A stretch of 64,000 bases of DNA from Cephalotrichum gorgonifer (lineage: Eukaryota > Ascomycota > Sordariomycetes > Microascales > Microascaceae). The position numbers and the translations under genes were made by a program. This document shows positions 1 through 13,000 of the stretch, piece by piece (positions within the stretch are counted from its first letter, which is position 1; every line of letters begins with the position of its first letter). The stretch lies in NCBI GenBank assembly GCA_900312665.1, contig ONZQ02000003.1, positions 2,595,968 through 2,659,967 on the forward strand, read 5' to 3'. The notes beneath the pieces were generated by a model. It was not told the origin of the DNA. It ran no database searches and was given only the letters and a program-made list of their open reading frames with translations.

Positions 1-2281
1 ACGTCCTGTCAGGATTTTACCTCACGGGGGAGTACCTGAGGGATTGGGTTGCCTTCTGGTGCCTGATGTTCACGGCCCTTGCGGGTGCCGTCGGCCTGGG
101 ATACTTCACCCTGGCCTGGGCAGCGACGACTCTCGCCTTTGTAAGTCCGAACCTCCCCCGTCCCTAGCTCACCCCCCTTCAGCACAGGTTTCTCGCGCTC
201 GCTGTATCTTCTTCTTCCCCTATTCTCTCCTCCCCCCGAGACCTAGTCCTTCCCAACACCAAAAAGGCCAGACCAGAGACGACCACCCACCCCCTAACAA
301 TTCTAGGACATAACCGCCACCTACCGTAAGCAATACTTCCGCAACCTCATTGCAAAACCCATCCCCTACCATGACCTCCCCACCCACACCCCCACCATCC
401 TCACCACCCAAACTGCCACCGACCCTCCCAACCTCCAGCAGCTCCTCGGCACAAACACGGGCTTCCTCCTCATATCAGTCTTGTCCATAACCGGCTGCGT
501 CGCCCTCTCGCTGTACTTCGGCTGGAAGCTAGCCCTCGCGTCCCTCGCCGGCTCTCTCCCCCTTATCCTGGCCGCCGGATTCCTCCGCCTGCGGTACGAG
601 GCCCGCTTCGAGCGGGAGAATAGGGAAGTCTTCGAGGGAAGTGCGAGGTTCGCCATGGAGTGCGTCGGCGCCTGCAGGACGGTTTCAAGCCTTGGGATGG
701 AGGCGGGGATCCTTAGGAGGTATCGAACGTTGCTTGGGGCCCAGGTGGAGGGGGCATGGAGGAAGGGGAGGTGGGGCGTTCTGATTGTTGCGGCTAGTGA
801 CGGGGTACCGTTGCTCTGTATGGCGTTCGTGCTCTGGTAAGTTAGAATTCCCGGCTTGGGTAGGGAAGAAAGAAAGGGGAGAACATGCTGACGGGTGTGG
901 GTAACGGTTAGGTATGGAGGCAGGCTCCTCGCCGCCCAGGAGTACTATCCCTTCCAGTACCGTAAGTTCATAAGAAAAAATGGTCCCCCGTACGCCCCGG
1001 ATACGAGAAACGTGGAAAGTTCTGGCTAAGAAACTGACTGTACCAGTGGTCGTGTACATCGCCATCGTCCAGGGCGGGATCGGCGCGGGCCAGTGGCTCA
1101 GCTTCGCGCCAAACATCGCGCAGGCTACGGCGGCCGCCAACCGGATCCTCGCCTCGCGCGATCTGGAACCGGGAGAGGAGTCGAAGGAGGTCGGCGACAG
1201 CGACAAAGCGGAGGAGGCGGCAGCACGGGAGGTTACACCGGGCGCCGGCGCCGGCGGCGCTAGGATTGAGTTCTCAAATGTTTGGTTCCGATATCCGGCG
1301 AGGGATGCACCGGTGTTGAGTGGCCTTGATCTCATGGTTAGGCTTTTCAGGCGGAGATCCGCCTCCCTTACCCCTTTCCCCCCTCCCTCCTCGTTGGTTA
1401 AAGATATACTGACATGGTTGTTAAGATTGAGAAGGGGCAGTTTGCGGCCGTTGTTGGGCCCTCTGGTAAGTTTCCATTACACCCACAGGTCGAGAGCTCA
1501 GGACGAGACAAAGAGACGTAGGCTGACTCTTCCAGGCGCAGGCAAGACGAGCATCATCTCGCTACTCGAAAGGTATCCCACCCCTCCTCTCCTATCATCC
1601 GAACCCGGGTCCATCCTAACAAGCCCACCAGATTCTACACCCCCAACGCTGGCTCCATCACCTACAATGGCACCGACATATCCGCCACCCCCCTCCCCGC
1701 TCACCGCGCCCGCCTCTCCCTCGTCTCCCAGGAACCCCACCTTTTCACGGGCACCATCCGCGACAACATCCTCGCCGGCCTCCCCCACGCGCGCCACAAC
1801 CCCTCAGACTTCACGCCCCTCCTCCACTCAACCTGCGAGGCCGTCGGTCTCCACTCCTTCGTGGTTTCCCTCCCCAACGGCTACGACACCCTCGTGGGCC
1901 CGCACGGCGTCCTCCTCTCTGGGGGGCAGCGCCAGCGCATCTCACTCGCTCGAGCGCTCGTGCGCGAGCCGGAGGTGCTTCTCCTCGACGAGGCGACGGC
2001 AAATCTGGACGCAGAGGCCGAGAAGAGCGTCAGGGGGGTTGTAGAGGGCATGAGGGGGGCGAGAACGGTGGTGGTGGTTGCGCATCGGCTGGCGAGCGTG
2101 CAGGGAGCCGATATGATTTTCGTGCTGGGGGAGGGCGGCGTTGTGGAGAAGGGGACGCCCGCCGAGTTGTTGGCGAGGAAGGGAGTATTCTATCGGATGG
2201 TAAGTAATGTGAGTGGGGAAAGGGGGTTTTGTAGATGGCTAACCCTGCGTGTAGTGTCTCGCTCAAGCTTTGGATCAATGA
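1..2281 (+). CDS. ABCB/MDR-type ABC exporter, C-terminal half (5' end outside window)
   Basis: Partial gene for a full-size multidrug-resistance type ABC transporter, which pumps hydrophobic compounds across a membrane using ATP. Only the second transmembrane domain and second nucleotide-binding domain are in the window. Exons by splice sites and frame: 3-140, 307-836, 912-961, 1047-1336, 1426-1465, 1536-1572, 1632-2199, 2255-2281. Visible in order: membrane segments (LGYFTLAWAATTLAF and a later pair), the intracellular-loop signature TYRKQYFRNL, the Walker A motif GPSGAGKTS split by an intron, Q-loop SQEP, ABC signature LSGGQRQRISLARAL, Walker B VLLLDEAT, and H-loop VAHRL. It ends with RMCLAQALDQ, a typical terminus of fungal Pmd1/leptomycin-resistance-like pumps. 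Because a stop follows this nucleotide-binding domain directly, it is NBD2. The intron at 1337-1425 has a CTGAC branch site just before its TTAAG acceptor. Substrate cannot be told. Confidence 0.93.
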
Positions 2282-2623
2282 GAGGGGGAGTTGGGCTCAC
2301 TGTTAGTGAGTGTGGTAAGTGATAAGTGAGTGGCAATGCAGCCAGACGAATGGGGAAAAGAAGAAGGAGGGAATATAAAAAGGGTTGGGTCATATAACGC
2401 CATGGGTATTCAAATCTGCACATGTACAAACTGCCTTCAAATGCAATAACAAACAAAAACACCAGTCCCGCCTCCCTCCCTCTTTCTGACTTCCCATACC
2501 TCCCACTCTTCCATATCAAGATATCCTATACGCACTACACACACGTCAGTAAAACAGTCTTCACCAACAGCAGCGGGTGGATAAGGCGCGAGAAGGCAAG
2601 AAAAAAGAAGAGAAAGAAAAATC
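2282..2623. other. intergenic, convergent 3' ends
   Basis: Short space between the converging ABC transporter and DUF3237-like genes. I see only AT-richer 3'-flank sequence and no reading frame worth calling. Confidence 0.6.
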
Positions 2624-3416
2624 TCACTCCAGAACCAAGTCCTCTCCCTTCCACACTCCACACCCCAGCCACAGGCCCAGGTTCACCCTCTCCGAGTAGC
2701 GGGCGTCTTCGGTCCGCAGCGTCATGACCATCCGGAAGGCGTACCGGGACAGGTCCTCCTCCCTACCCGAGACGATCCGTTCTAGGGAGCCGGGGTCATA
2801 TGACATGAAGCCCCTCGTGCGCATCTCGAGTCTGAGCGCGTTGGTGGTATTAGTTCTGAGGGACGAGGCAAGGGGAGAGGCCGAAAATGGAGGGAAAGGG
2901 GATATGATCGGGCGTACATTGCAGGCGGGTTATCACTGGTCCCAAGCTCAAACGCCATGTCGACCCTCGTCCTAGTTCGCTCGGGCGGCTGCGAAACCTG
3001 GAGATCGTGGCCGCCGGACTATCTAGTTATTAGCCACGAAGCCACCCTTGGTCCCCCTCACCCTCCCCACCTTCTTCCGACCCTCCAACAACTGTCCATC
3101 CCAACTAGAGATAAAAAGGGGGAAGAAGAAAACCCACGCGGACAGTCCCTCTCCCGAACCCCGCCACCCACTCACCCCCTTCAACAACACTCAAGTCCCG
3201 CACCCCTTCGTTCCTCAGCCTAACCCTGCACACCTGGCCCGTAAGTCTCGCTGACATGCGGAATTCAAGCTCCAGCTTCGGCGGCGGCACGTCGGTCGCC
3301 CAGCCCTGTAAGGGTCCAAGTGTCCCTGCGGGGTCAGAGGTATACATTTGAGTCTGAGAAGGAGGGCGGTTCCCAGGCTGCTGCTCTTGGCCCCCGTGCG
3401 AGTAGTTATTGGACAT
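2624..3416 (-). CDS. DUF3237-like (UPF0311/AttH-like barrel) protein, multi-exon
   Basis: Predicted small cytosolic protein of unknown function with features of the DUF3237 family. The start is the ATG at 3416 (MSNNYSHGG). Exon 1 runs through PPKLELEFRMSARLTG and GGEWVAGFGRGTV. After introns, the frame resumes with LLEGRKKVG, then RTRVDMAFELGTSDNPPA, then LEMRTRGFMSYDPGSL and the terminal block RYAFRMVMTLRTEDARY followed by LNLGLW-like residues (VNLGLWLGCGVW). The order matches DUF3237: an LEF start strand, a GGxW..GxGTV turn, TSDxPPA, MRTRG, and an FRTxxxFxTxxxRYxxLNxxxxVGxG end. The outer exons are firm, but the two middle splice junctions (about 3030-3200) are my best guess. It converges on the ABC pump. 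A longer upstream start is open (MPSRSLLF) but looks like 5' UTR. No catalytic role is established for this family. Confidence 0.6.
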
Positions 3417-6028
3417 GTTCCAGCTTAACGGTTCCAGTCGTGTTGTTGTGCTAGATACGAGGAAACATGGGTTACCCGGGGAAGAAAAGTTCGGGACCTT
3501 TCGAAGGGTGTTTTCGAACAACCAGAGACAAGAACAGTGGAAGAGAAGAGAACGGGAGGGCAAGAAGGGGAGGGGAGGGGAGAGGAAGAAAGAGCGTGGG
3601 GCGCCGAAATCGATATGCGGCTGACAGTTTGAAGAAGCGGACAGCGGGTAAAACCTAACGAAGATGTCACGGCGACATCTAAGATGGGCGGCTGGGTTGG
3701 GTCACAATATGACTGCGGGGGAAACAACAGGAAATGGGTGTTTTCCGAAAATGGACAACATCAACATGGGCTCGAACAAAAGGGAAAAGGTGTGTTTGTG
3801 TGCATCAAGGTAGAAAACCCCCCGTTTAGTGATTCCCAGTACAGGGACTTGCCAGCCCGTGCCCCATCCCCCTTTCCCTTAATTCCCATTTCGAGCCATC
3901 TCCAGCCCCCAGGGTTCAAGGTATTGCTTGCGGCTGTGAAAAAGAAGTCATGGATGGTTTAGGTTAGTTCGAACAAGCGTCTCGTGCTTCAGCTGTCGAA
4001 CATGTTATCAGGTTTATTTTATTGCCTTAGCCCTCCCCTAACCGCGGCCAAGCCACCAGCCCTGTCCTCCAGCCGCTGGAACTTCGATATCCTTTCCCCT
4101 TTGGGAACTATAAGCTGCCCCTGTAAGATAAGATGAGGCTAATGCCTACCTGTATCCCCAGTTGGCGGTGCAGGGATGGGGGAAGGGCGCGAATTAGCGG
4201 GAGTGCAAGGGGAAGGAGAGCGAAGGTGAAGTCGTTCCGCCGCACCTCGGACGGACTAATACCCCGACTCTCCCTCAAACCCACAACCCATGCACCCACC
4301 ACTGACATCACCTCTTCCTCATTCGTCCCTTGACCCCGTCCGCTCTTCCGGTTCCAATCGGGCGTGGTGGGGGGATCACTCTCCCCCGCCTTTCTCGAAT
4401 GAAGAGACTGGAATGGGTTTATTGCGCGAGAACTACGACGGAGGAAACAGAGAGGAGAGGGTAAGGGCGAGAGGGAAAAGGCGGAAAGGATGATGATTCA
4501 TGGTTGACAATTGGTACATGTGGTGTGAAGCGGCGGGCTTGAAGTCTGCATCCCAGCGGAGTGAGACGAAGGCGGTGGGCGGCCGCCGCGCGGGAGAGGG
4601 GACGACATCCCGCTTGCTTCGATTCGTTTCCGGAGCAGTGAGTGGCAGAGGAGGGACGGGCCAAAACCCGCGTGGACGGAGCAAAAGCCGCGGTGTCGGG
4701 CCAACCCGGTAATACAGAGACAGAAAAAGCCCACATCCCGCCCCAAAACCAGGATTCTTGGCTTCTAATAACCGAGCGTTTAGCGAAGTTGTAGCTCTCC
4801 TAGATTATGTCACATGAGAGCAGCCTCACTAGCTCCTTCCCTGTTTTGTTTGGACGGCCCAGAAAAAGGGACTTACTGCCATTTCTTACTAGCCGTCCTT
4901 TCTTTTCCCTCCCAAACAGGGAGACGCTGGGGAGGGAATTCCCCACCAGGACGATGCACGTGGATGACCCAACGACGGGACGAGGAGGAAGGAGGAACCG
5001 CGCGGAACGCTAGCTTCGACTAGGATCTTCAATGTACGTCCGATAACTTGCATATACAACCGATAAGATACCAGGGAAAGAAGCGGTGGTCCTCATCCCC
5101 ACGCTGCACTTGTATACATGTAACTACCATAGGCATTTCGACCATCTATCTGCTGATGACGTGACTTTCTCTCATGTATTACCTGCATGAAGATGGTAAT
5201 GGAATGAGATACCCAATATCGGCGTCGCAAGTATCCTTTACGGCCTAAGGTTAGGTAGGAAAGAGAGTAAAGGCCCCAGTATACGCTTCCACTTACTTAC
5301 TACCCAACCATCCACACAAGGCCCTCGTCATCGTGCAGACAAGCTTCCTTGGTGCCATCACAAAACCAATCAATATATGAGCCATTCCGATACCAGTTAT
5401 GAACTATCTTACACGCCTCGTACTTGTATAGGCACCACCACCTGCCTCAGAACAAAGAAGACTCGAACCAACCTCGCACAAAGACACCGCTGAAAATACA
5501 ACGACAACTTTTTAAAAGGGAAATCTTCCATTGAATAAAAAAGGGTCCGAAGACAAAGAAGGGAAACAAAAGACATGGATACCCGAGTCTCAGCCGAATC
5601 TGTCGACCGTCACTCTGTCCCATCCCCCACCAAAGGCACACCTACCGCAGACGCAAGACGCTCTCCTCTCAAAGACCCATCCCGTGCACACTCTTCCACG
5701 TCAGGCCCGGGACAGAAAAAGCGAGGCAGAAAAAAAGAACGTCGTTAAAGTACGATAGGTGCGTAAAGAAGGCTACATTCAGAAGCAGAAGCGAAAAAAA
5801 AAGTCGTGAAGTATCCAGAAGAAGAAAAAGAACAAGAGTGAATCATAAACATCCGAGGTCATCTGGGTCAAAGGTGGGAAAAAGAGAGAGGGGACCTCCT
5901 TGGATATCGCTACTTGATTGACATGCTGTTTCCAAACAAAAAAGATGCCCCCTCTCAAGTCCTCCCCCACCCCCTCCCCAAACATACGGCCGTTCTTGTC
6001 TTACAAAACCCTCTCAGCCATCATTGAT
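3417..6028. other. 2.6-kb intergenic region, no gene recognised
   Basis: Upstream region of the DUF3237-like gene and downstream flank of the CAP-protein gene. Short open frames are present on both strands, but none shows a family motif or a consistent splice structure. It holds one TACTTGTA octamer (5421-5428). No tRNA-like fold found. Confidence 0.5.
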
Positions 6029-7058
6029 TTATTCGACGTAGACAACGGCGGCACCGGTGGGGGCCTTGACGTTCTTGTCGAAGGCACCGACGACGTTGCC
6101 TAATTCATCTTTGTTAGCCATATTGTCCCCAGGGTGAGAGTGAGAAGAGGGAGGTAAGCATTGTTAAGAGGCAACACATACCGGCGGGGGAGTAGTTGCA
6201 GACAGTGATGTACTCGTTCGGGGACGAAGAGAGCTTGCCGTCCTTGCAGAGAGAAACACCGCAGCCAATCTTGGTGGTGCCGGCCCAGACGATCTGAGAA
6301 AGGTGACCCCACTCCTCGAAGGTGGCCATGTTGGGGTTGGTGCCGTAGCCGGGGTAGAGCTCGAACTCGTTGTTGTACCACTGGCGGGTGATGGCACGCG
6401 CGCCAGCCTCACCCTCGGTCAGGTCAAAGTTGGTCCAGCTGCCCTTGGCGATGTTCTGGCCGTAGCCACCGCCACCGATGGTCCTGTACAGAAATTATTA
6501 TTAGCTACTATGTCACTTCGGATGTGCCTCCAGCGGCAGAGATGAGGACAAGGCATCGGATAAAACGTACTGGTCGTGACCATATTTGCAGGAGTCGGAG
6601 AGCTGCTGGGCGTACGAAGCAAGGTCCTCGTCCCAGGTGACAGCGGGGGCAGTGTGGTTGGAGCGGTGGACGTTATGGGCGTCAAGGCAGGCAGCCTCAA
6701 CGGGGGTGTTGGAGCTGGGGCGAGTGTACCCGGTGTCGACGGGCTTGGGAGCAGCAGGCTTCTGAACGACGGCCTCAGCAGGCTTCTCAACGACGGCCTC
6801 CTCGGCGTTGGAGGCAGCGTCGGCGATGGGCGCAGGAGTGGGCTTGGCCTCGACGGGCTTCGCGACGGACGAGACGGCGGCAACCTCGCCGGCTACGGGC
6901 GTGGGCGCACCACCGTGAGGGTAGGCGGGAGAGCCGTCGGGGTAGACGTAGTGGGTGACGGTCTTGATGTCAAGGTTGGTGACATAGACGCGCTTGGCGA
7001 GGGGAGTGCCGACGGCGAAGATGGCGTTCGCCAAGGTGATAGCAATAGTGGCCTTCAT
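6029..7058 (-). CDS. secreted CAP/SCP-domain protein (Pry1-like)
   Basis: Predicted extracellular protein of the CAP (PR-1/SCP) superfamily. Fungal Pry1-type members bind sterols and related lipids and export them. Exons on the minus strand: 7058-6571, 6483-6182, 6099-6029, giving 286 residues. The N-terminus (MKATIAITLANAIFAVGTPLAKR) is a signal peptide followed by a KR site. Residues about 40-110 are a Pro/Ala/Lys/Glu-rich linker with repeats such as EKPAEAVVQKPAAPKP. The CAP domain follows: HNVHRSNH with the first cavity His, then the intron-spanning GHDQTIGGGGYGQNIA, then GHLSQIVWAGTTKIGCG (CAP1 signature), then VCNYSPAGNVVGAF (CAP2 signature). The sequence ends VVYVE with no membrane anchor. 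The domain layout is complete, so the gene looks functional. Which ligand it binds cannot be seen. Confidence 0.92.
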
Positions 7059-10000
7059 TTTGCGATCTTGTTCTGCCGAGTTGTTAGTTCATCTGCCGCA
7101 TGGAATACCATCTGTCTCCATTCGATCCCACACCCAAAGCCTCGAACGCCCGCCTAGAGCTGGACACGGCTCGGCTCATCGCACTTGCGTTGAGCGAACC
7201 CATAGCGCAACTCGCCAGGGGCGACCGCCGAAGGTGGTGACGTGAACTTTGATCATCTTCACAGAGTTTGGGCTTGGTGGCTACCTTAATGATGGGATCG
7301 AGGTCGAGTGACTTGGTTTCACGAACAATGAAATTGACTTGAGGTCGGGAAGGTCGGTTTCGCGTGGTCTTTCAGATCCAGCTGTTAATGGGGCAGCACT
7401 GCTGATGTGTAAAGGTTCCGTCAAGGTACCTGTGTTCCTTCTGTTAGGACCGAACCCTCACAATTCGAGTGCAGATGTCGAAATGGAAACGGTGCTTGTG
7501 CTTGTATGCGTGTGGGCGTGTGTCTGGGCAACCAGGTAAAGAGCGGACGAAGGAATAATCGCGGCACCAGGCTTGTCGATCGTAGGATGGAGGGACAAAA
7601 ACCGAAGTAAACGGAAAGGCACCACCCGCGCGATATTTGAACCCCCGAATATATCGAGGTCACCCGGTCCACGCTCCTTTTTCCTCCCGCAACTCGCCAA
7701 GCTCTAGCGTAGTCCAGTGCCTCTTGCTTTTTCCTTAAGCGCTTGCTCGAAAGGACTGAAAACAGGACACACAAACACAAAGACCGGACCGCTTTTCCCC
7801 CACTCCCGCCGTGACCATTGTCTCATGATAAAGCGAGGACCACGCTTACCTTGTTAAACTCGAAAGAGGTGAGGCGATAGTATCGAACTGTAAGAGCTGT
7901 TTAAAAGAATGGATGGTCTGTCGAAGAAAGGAGTGACTTGACGAGACACGAAAGAGAAGGTTGACGTATGAGGATCGTGAGAACGAAAACCGAATGGTTG
8001 GAGGAGAGGAAAGAAGGGGATAAGTAGGCCGGGCCTCGAGGCGGTCTCAGCTGGTTTAGTATCGGAGAACCAGTCAGCCAGGGACTGCCAAAGGGGGTTG
8101 CCATGGCCCGTGGAGAGCGCATTGGGATATTAGGCCCGCCAAGCCAGTCCCTAATTTTGATGTAGTTGGACGGGGGAGGGGCGTGTAGGTGGAGTGGGGT
8201 GGGGTGTGATTGCCCACTAGGTTGTGCCACGACCAGGACGAGGATGCCAAGTAGGAGTACTTGTACCAGTAGTAATATTAGTGTACATTATTACAAGTCA
8301 TCATTCCTCCCCTGTCTCCTCCTGCTCAATTTACAAGTAATTTGAAGAAAGGGAGAGACAGCGCGTAGGCTTCACGCATGAAGCCCTGTCAGGACAACAA
8401 CCCCCCAACCCCGATAGACTGATAATACTGTGAGGCCGTTGGTCCAGTGTCTGTCAACTGGCTGCTCACGGTGAGTCCAGAACCTTCAAATCTGACTCCG
8501 AACGAGCAGCGCGAGGCCTTGGTGGTTATTTGGGGTGGAATAGGTGCGTGTTCATCTATATGGGGACAGCGACAATGATGGCAGTGGTGGCAATGTTTCG
8601 CTTGTAGGCCTTCGAACAAGCTGGATTCCTTTGAGCGAGGAACAGTGCCATCAATATAGACGTAGATCCTGGGTGCAAATACCGATGACGCCTGATTGAA
8701 GTGCAAGTATGAGAATCGCCGACTCTTGGTCCCTCGCTGTCTGAAGTCTGACCAGGCGCCCGAGATGCGTGCACTTGTACTCGTACTCGTGCCCACAGGC
8801 TTAGTGACATCGAGACTCGGTGACAGTTCCTGATCTTCCTTCCCACCGCCGCTATGCACGTCTTTGGCGGTGATTGGCAGGAGCGGGCAAATCGATCAGA
8901 CTGGGGTGGAACCCCCCGTACCTGCATTTCTTTGAGCAAAGTCATTATTGTACTTCTCGCCAAGTACTCTTTAGTACCAGTCCTAGCAACGAAGCAAGCT
9001 GTCGTCGGACACAACATCCTAAAGAGGTAAAAGGAGAAGGAACGCAAATCCCGCACGCCCCAACAGAACCGACCAGGTCAATGCCCTCGCCCTAGCCGAC
9101 CCAGTTGCTCAAAATTCGAATAGATAAACACAGTGAGGAACTTCGCGGTACCTGACACCATGTACCTGCCCCACCCTGAACCAAGATGGAAGGAGTGGCT
9201 CTCGGCTGTCTGCCCCTCGCGCTTCCACCCGTTCATCCCAAACAAGACCCTAGCGTATGTGATTAATACGACCACGTTCTCGTACTTGTACCACGGGTGT
9301 CAGCCAGTCGGCGAATACGGGCTCTTCGTAATCTTACCCATGCCAGGAGCTTTTGATGAAGGAAACCCATTAGGGATTCCTTGAGGGTTGCTGTAGAAGA
9401 TCCCCGGGTCGTCCAGAGTTTAAATCCCCAGCCATTGGCCTGATTCCCCGATCGCAAATAACCTCATTTTCACTCACCCCTTGGCTTTCATCTTTTTGAC
9501 AAGGCGTCTCCTTCTTCGAGCTTTACTTCTTTTTATTGGCCACTTCGGGAGGCGTCCAGTTTGGGCATCGGCGCTAGCAGACTCGCCCTATCTTCGAGTA
9601 ACGAACATCTCTTCCCTTGTTCTTCTTCGTGGCTGGCGGCGGCATTTCTCGAACAAGCCCGTGTACCAGGCCACGACAGTCCGCTTCCACCTGCCAGCAT
9701 TCATGCAAGCCCCCTCCCCCATCTCAGCAGTGAGCCTCTTATTACAAGTAATAGTCACAGCTCTCAGCGCCACTGACAGTTGCTTAGCTACGTGGCGAGG
9801 GGTAATTTACGGGTACTCCTTCCCAGCACGCACTCTGTACGAACAATGAGAGAGAACCATCGGTGAGAACAGCCCCTTTGAATTACTCCGTCCACGATGC
9901 CCGGTTAAGTGCACGGGCTCTGTTAGATACACCCCCTCCCTGTCCAACTTCGGACCCATCACACAGCGACCAATCACATCCACTAATTTCCCTGGTCGTA

Positions 10001-13000
10001 CCCGCCCTTTCGCCTTGAGCCAATAGTGTCTCCCGGTACCTTGCATGCCTCCGGGCAATCAAGAAGGAATAAAGGGGGAAGCCCCACCGTCGACGAATTT
10101 GCCAGTGGAGAACCTCCCCATAGTCAGTGCAGATCGACCTGGTCGATCCTGAAACGGCTCTAATTTCGCTTTCGCGCTACACCTTCCCTTGCCGTGCCCC
10201 CGGGTGCCTTATGTTCGGGTTTCCAGGTATATGAGCACTCTTACAAGTACAAGTAAGATTTAAACAAGGGAGTCAACTCGCTGTCGCCAGCAAATTGAAT
10301 GCACGGTTGACGAGATACTCGCAGATCGTAAATCCCCAGGAGGATTCTCGATTTGGCCACTCGAATAGTAAGTACAATACTTCGTACTTGTAGTTATCTA
10401 ACTGCGTAGTATTCGTGCATGATTGATCTCATTCTGCCACCCCGTCCTCTCCACATGGCACCTCACCCTTTTGGGTGGCGCTGTGGAGGGGTCGGAGCAT
10501 AGAGTACAAGTACGGGTACGGGGATACGACGCTCCAGTGCGATACGACATCAAGAGAGATTACTCCGTAATCCATTAGAATCCTTGGGGCTAAGAATAAT
10601 GCGGAGCGCTCAGGGCAGGCGCGGACGGTGGGTGCTCTTGCCGAATCCGCTTGTCCGATAACTGCTAATAGTTGAGTGCTCTTTCCCAACGGGGCACTCG
10701 TATTTCCACCCTCCAGGTACAAGTAAGAGTATTCCTCCTAACACGGATTTACTCAGCTCGTATCTAAACTGGGAACATGCAATGATCATCGTCAAAGTAA
10801 TGGAGGCAAAAAAGATAAACGCTTCAACTTGAAATATTCAAGCCGAGAAGCCGAATCATCCCTTTCTTCTCACACTTCAACTCTTGACGAGTACGAATGG
10901 AGCCGCTGCCTGCCCGGTCCTTGCTCTCTCCCGCCTTGGCCACCAAAGGGAGCCACTCGCGACACAGAATGAAATGAGAAGACTCACCTTCCGTTGCTCT
11001 CATCTTAAGCCCCTTGTCCGTTGATTACCTGTATTAAAGTACTTCGTCCAGGCACCTCCCTCTTCATTCTTTAGCCCCTTCCCCCCTGCCCGCGGATCTC
11101 CAGCTCCTTCGGGATTTGAACGGTTTGCCAAGACCCAGAATGCTAGTTTATTTCGTCTAGGCCAGGGGCTATCTTCCCGCCAATATAGGGCCTTGATGGT
11201 CTCCGACTGCATTTTTTTCTGGGACCAACATGCCGGATCCGCCCAGGGTGCCGCAACGTTCCGGATCGTCTAGTTCCTGGGGTTCTGGCGAATGGCTGAT
11301 GTTCCTTACCTTTCTGGTCATCGCCGCTCCTTTCAATCGCCGTGCTGCTTGAGCCGGGGGCTTCCCTGTGTGAACTTACAAGTAGTGAGGCACCTGTGGA
11401 AGTTGCCGTGCTTCTTTCTGAGCATCGACAAGGGTGTATTAGTGTCAGCAGTGGGTTTTTTCCTTCTCATCTCCTCCTTCCTTTTGCTCTTAGCCGCCGA
11501 GACATGCCGAGTCCATTCAATTTCCCGACAGGCCTTCTTACTGGAACTACCGAGTCTGCGCACAATAAAGTGGTCGCTTTCTGCGCGGCCGGGTGTTTCA
11601 CCATGAAATCGGTGGCGTACAGCTCTTTGGTTTGCGCGGGGCTTGAGCTGGTTTCTCTCGCCCTTCTTTTCTCTCACGATATCAGCTGGCCTCGAGAGGC
11701 GCGCCTGGGATCCACTCATGCCAATTCTCCAGGGCCACCAGGAACCGTGGCGTTAGAACTCGGTCCATGCCACAAGCGGAAAAATCAACGAAACGACCTC
11801 CTTTCCCTTTTTGTTTGTCAGGCCTCCTCTCCTATGCTCTGGAAGTCCCGGAACTGAGCGGGGTTGCGGATTCAGCCAGCCAGCCAGCCAGACAAGTCGC
11901 AACAAGCATCCCATGGTGAGACAATGGTGGCCATGCTAGAAGAGGGGTAAAGCTTGTTTCTTCCCATATGCAAGTGCGATGTGGGTTGGGCCAGACCCGC
12001 TTCATTACTCGTAAACCGGCGCTTTTCCTATGGATGTGTTGAAAGCCTGCGTGGTACAGGGCTGGACACATGAAGGGCTTTCCTTGCTCTGCAGCCTGTT
12101 CCCAGCAAATCAGCGTACCACAGAATGGCACTTCCCCTTCACTCTCCCGGTTATCATTAGTCTTCGTCTCAAGGGGTTAAAGTGGCCCTGCACTGTGCCG
12201 TGCCCTGAGTCTTACAGTAGACACTCTTTTCCCGCCTGGCTCGACTTCCGTTTCCACGACGTCTACGGCAGTTGGCCATCTGTGGCCAACAATGAGACTA
12301 CTCTCAGCCGCATGCAGATATAATTTTTTACCTCACTTGTGTTCTAGTTTTCTCTCTTGTCAACTCCAAGGGCAGTTTCAGTTTGCCTGACAAGGAGAGG
12401 GGCAGCATTCCTTTAAGGCGATTAACTCCGGATATATAGTGTACATGTAGTTGACGTCTCCGGATGTCGAGTTAAGGTGTGCCAGTATCTTTCTGGAATG
12501 CGTTTGGTGTTTTACATTATAGTTCGCCCCTTGCGGTTCGTCCCATCTTCCAGGCGGGAAACAAACATTCCTTCTCCCTAAGCAGATCGGATTATCATTA
12601 CGGCCAGCTGATAAGATCGGCAAAAACTGCCTAGTTTCTGTTTCTTACTTCTCGATTTCCACTTTAACCCTTTGCCAAAATCTTAACCACACCCAGTCAT
12701 AGACCGGAAACGCCCAAGCCACGGGGGGAGAGCAGACATCACCGAACTGGGCGATCAGCATAGAAGGCGATCACGATTCATGTCTTTTTATTCTTTAATC
12801 CCTTACCAACCCCTGCTATTTCCCTATGTCGCAGGTGGCGGACGACTCAGGTCAGCTGAGGCGGCGACCGTCGCTCTGTCATGAGACGCGCAGGTCGCAT
12901 ATACGGCCAGCCGGGGGCGGTGACGAAACAAAATATGCCACCACAACTTACGCAGCCCTTCGTGCGTATCGACGTGGTCGTGCGTATTGACGTGGAAAGA

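Noticed and set aside
9481..9849. 122-codon frame with hydrophobic segments, possible small membrane protein
   Set aside because: No family motif; hydrophobicity follows local T-richness, and no splice-consistent extension was found.
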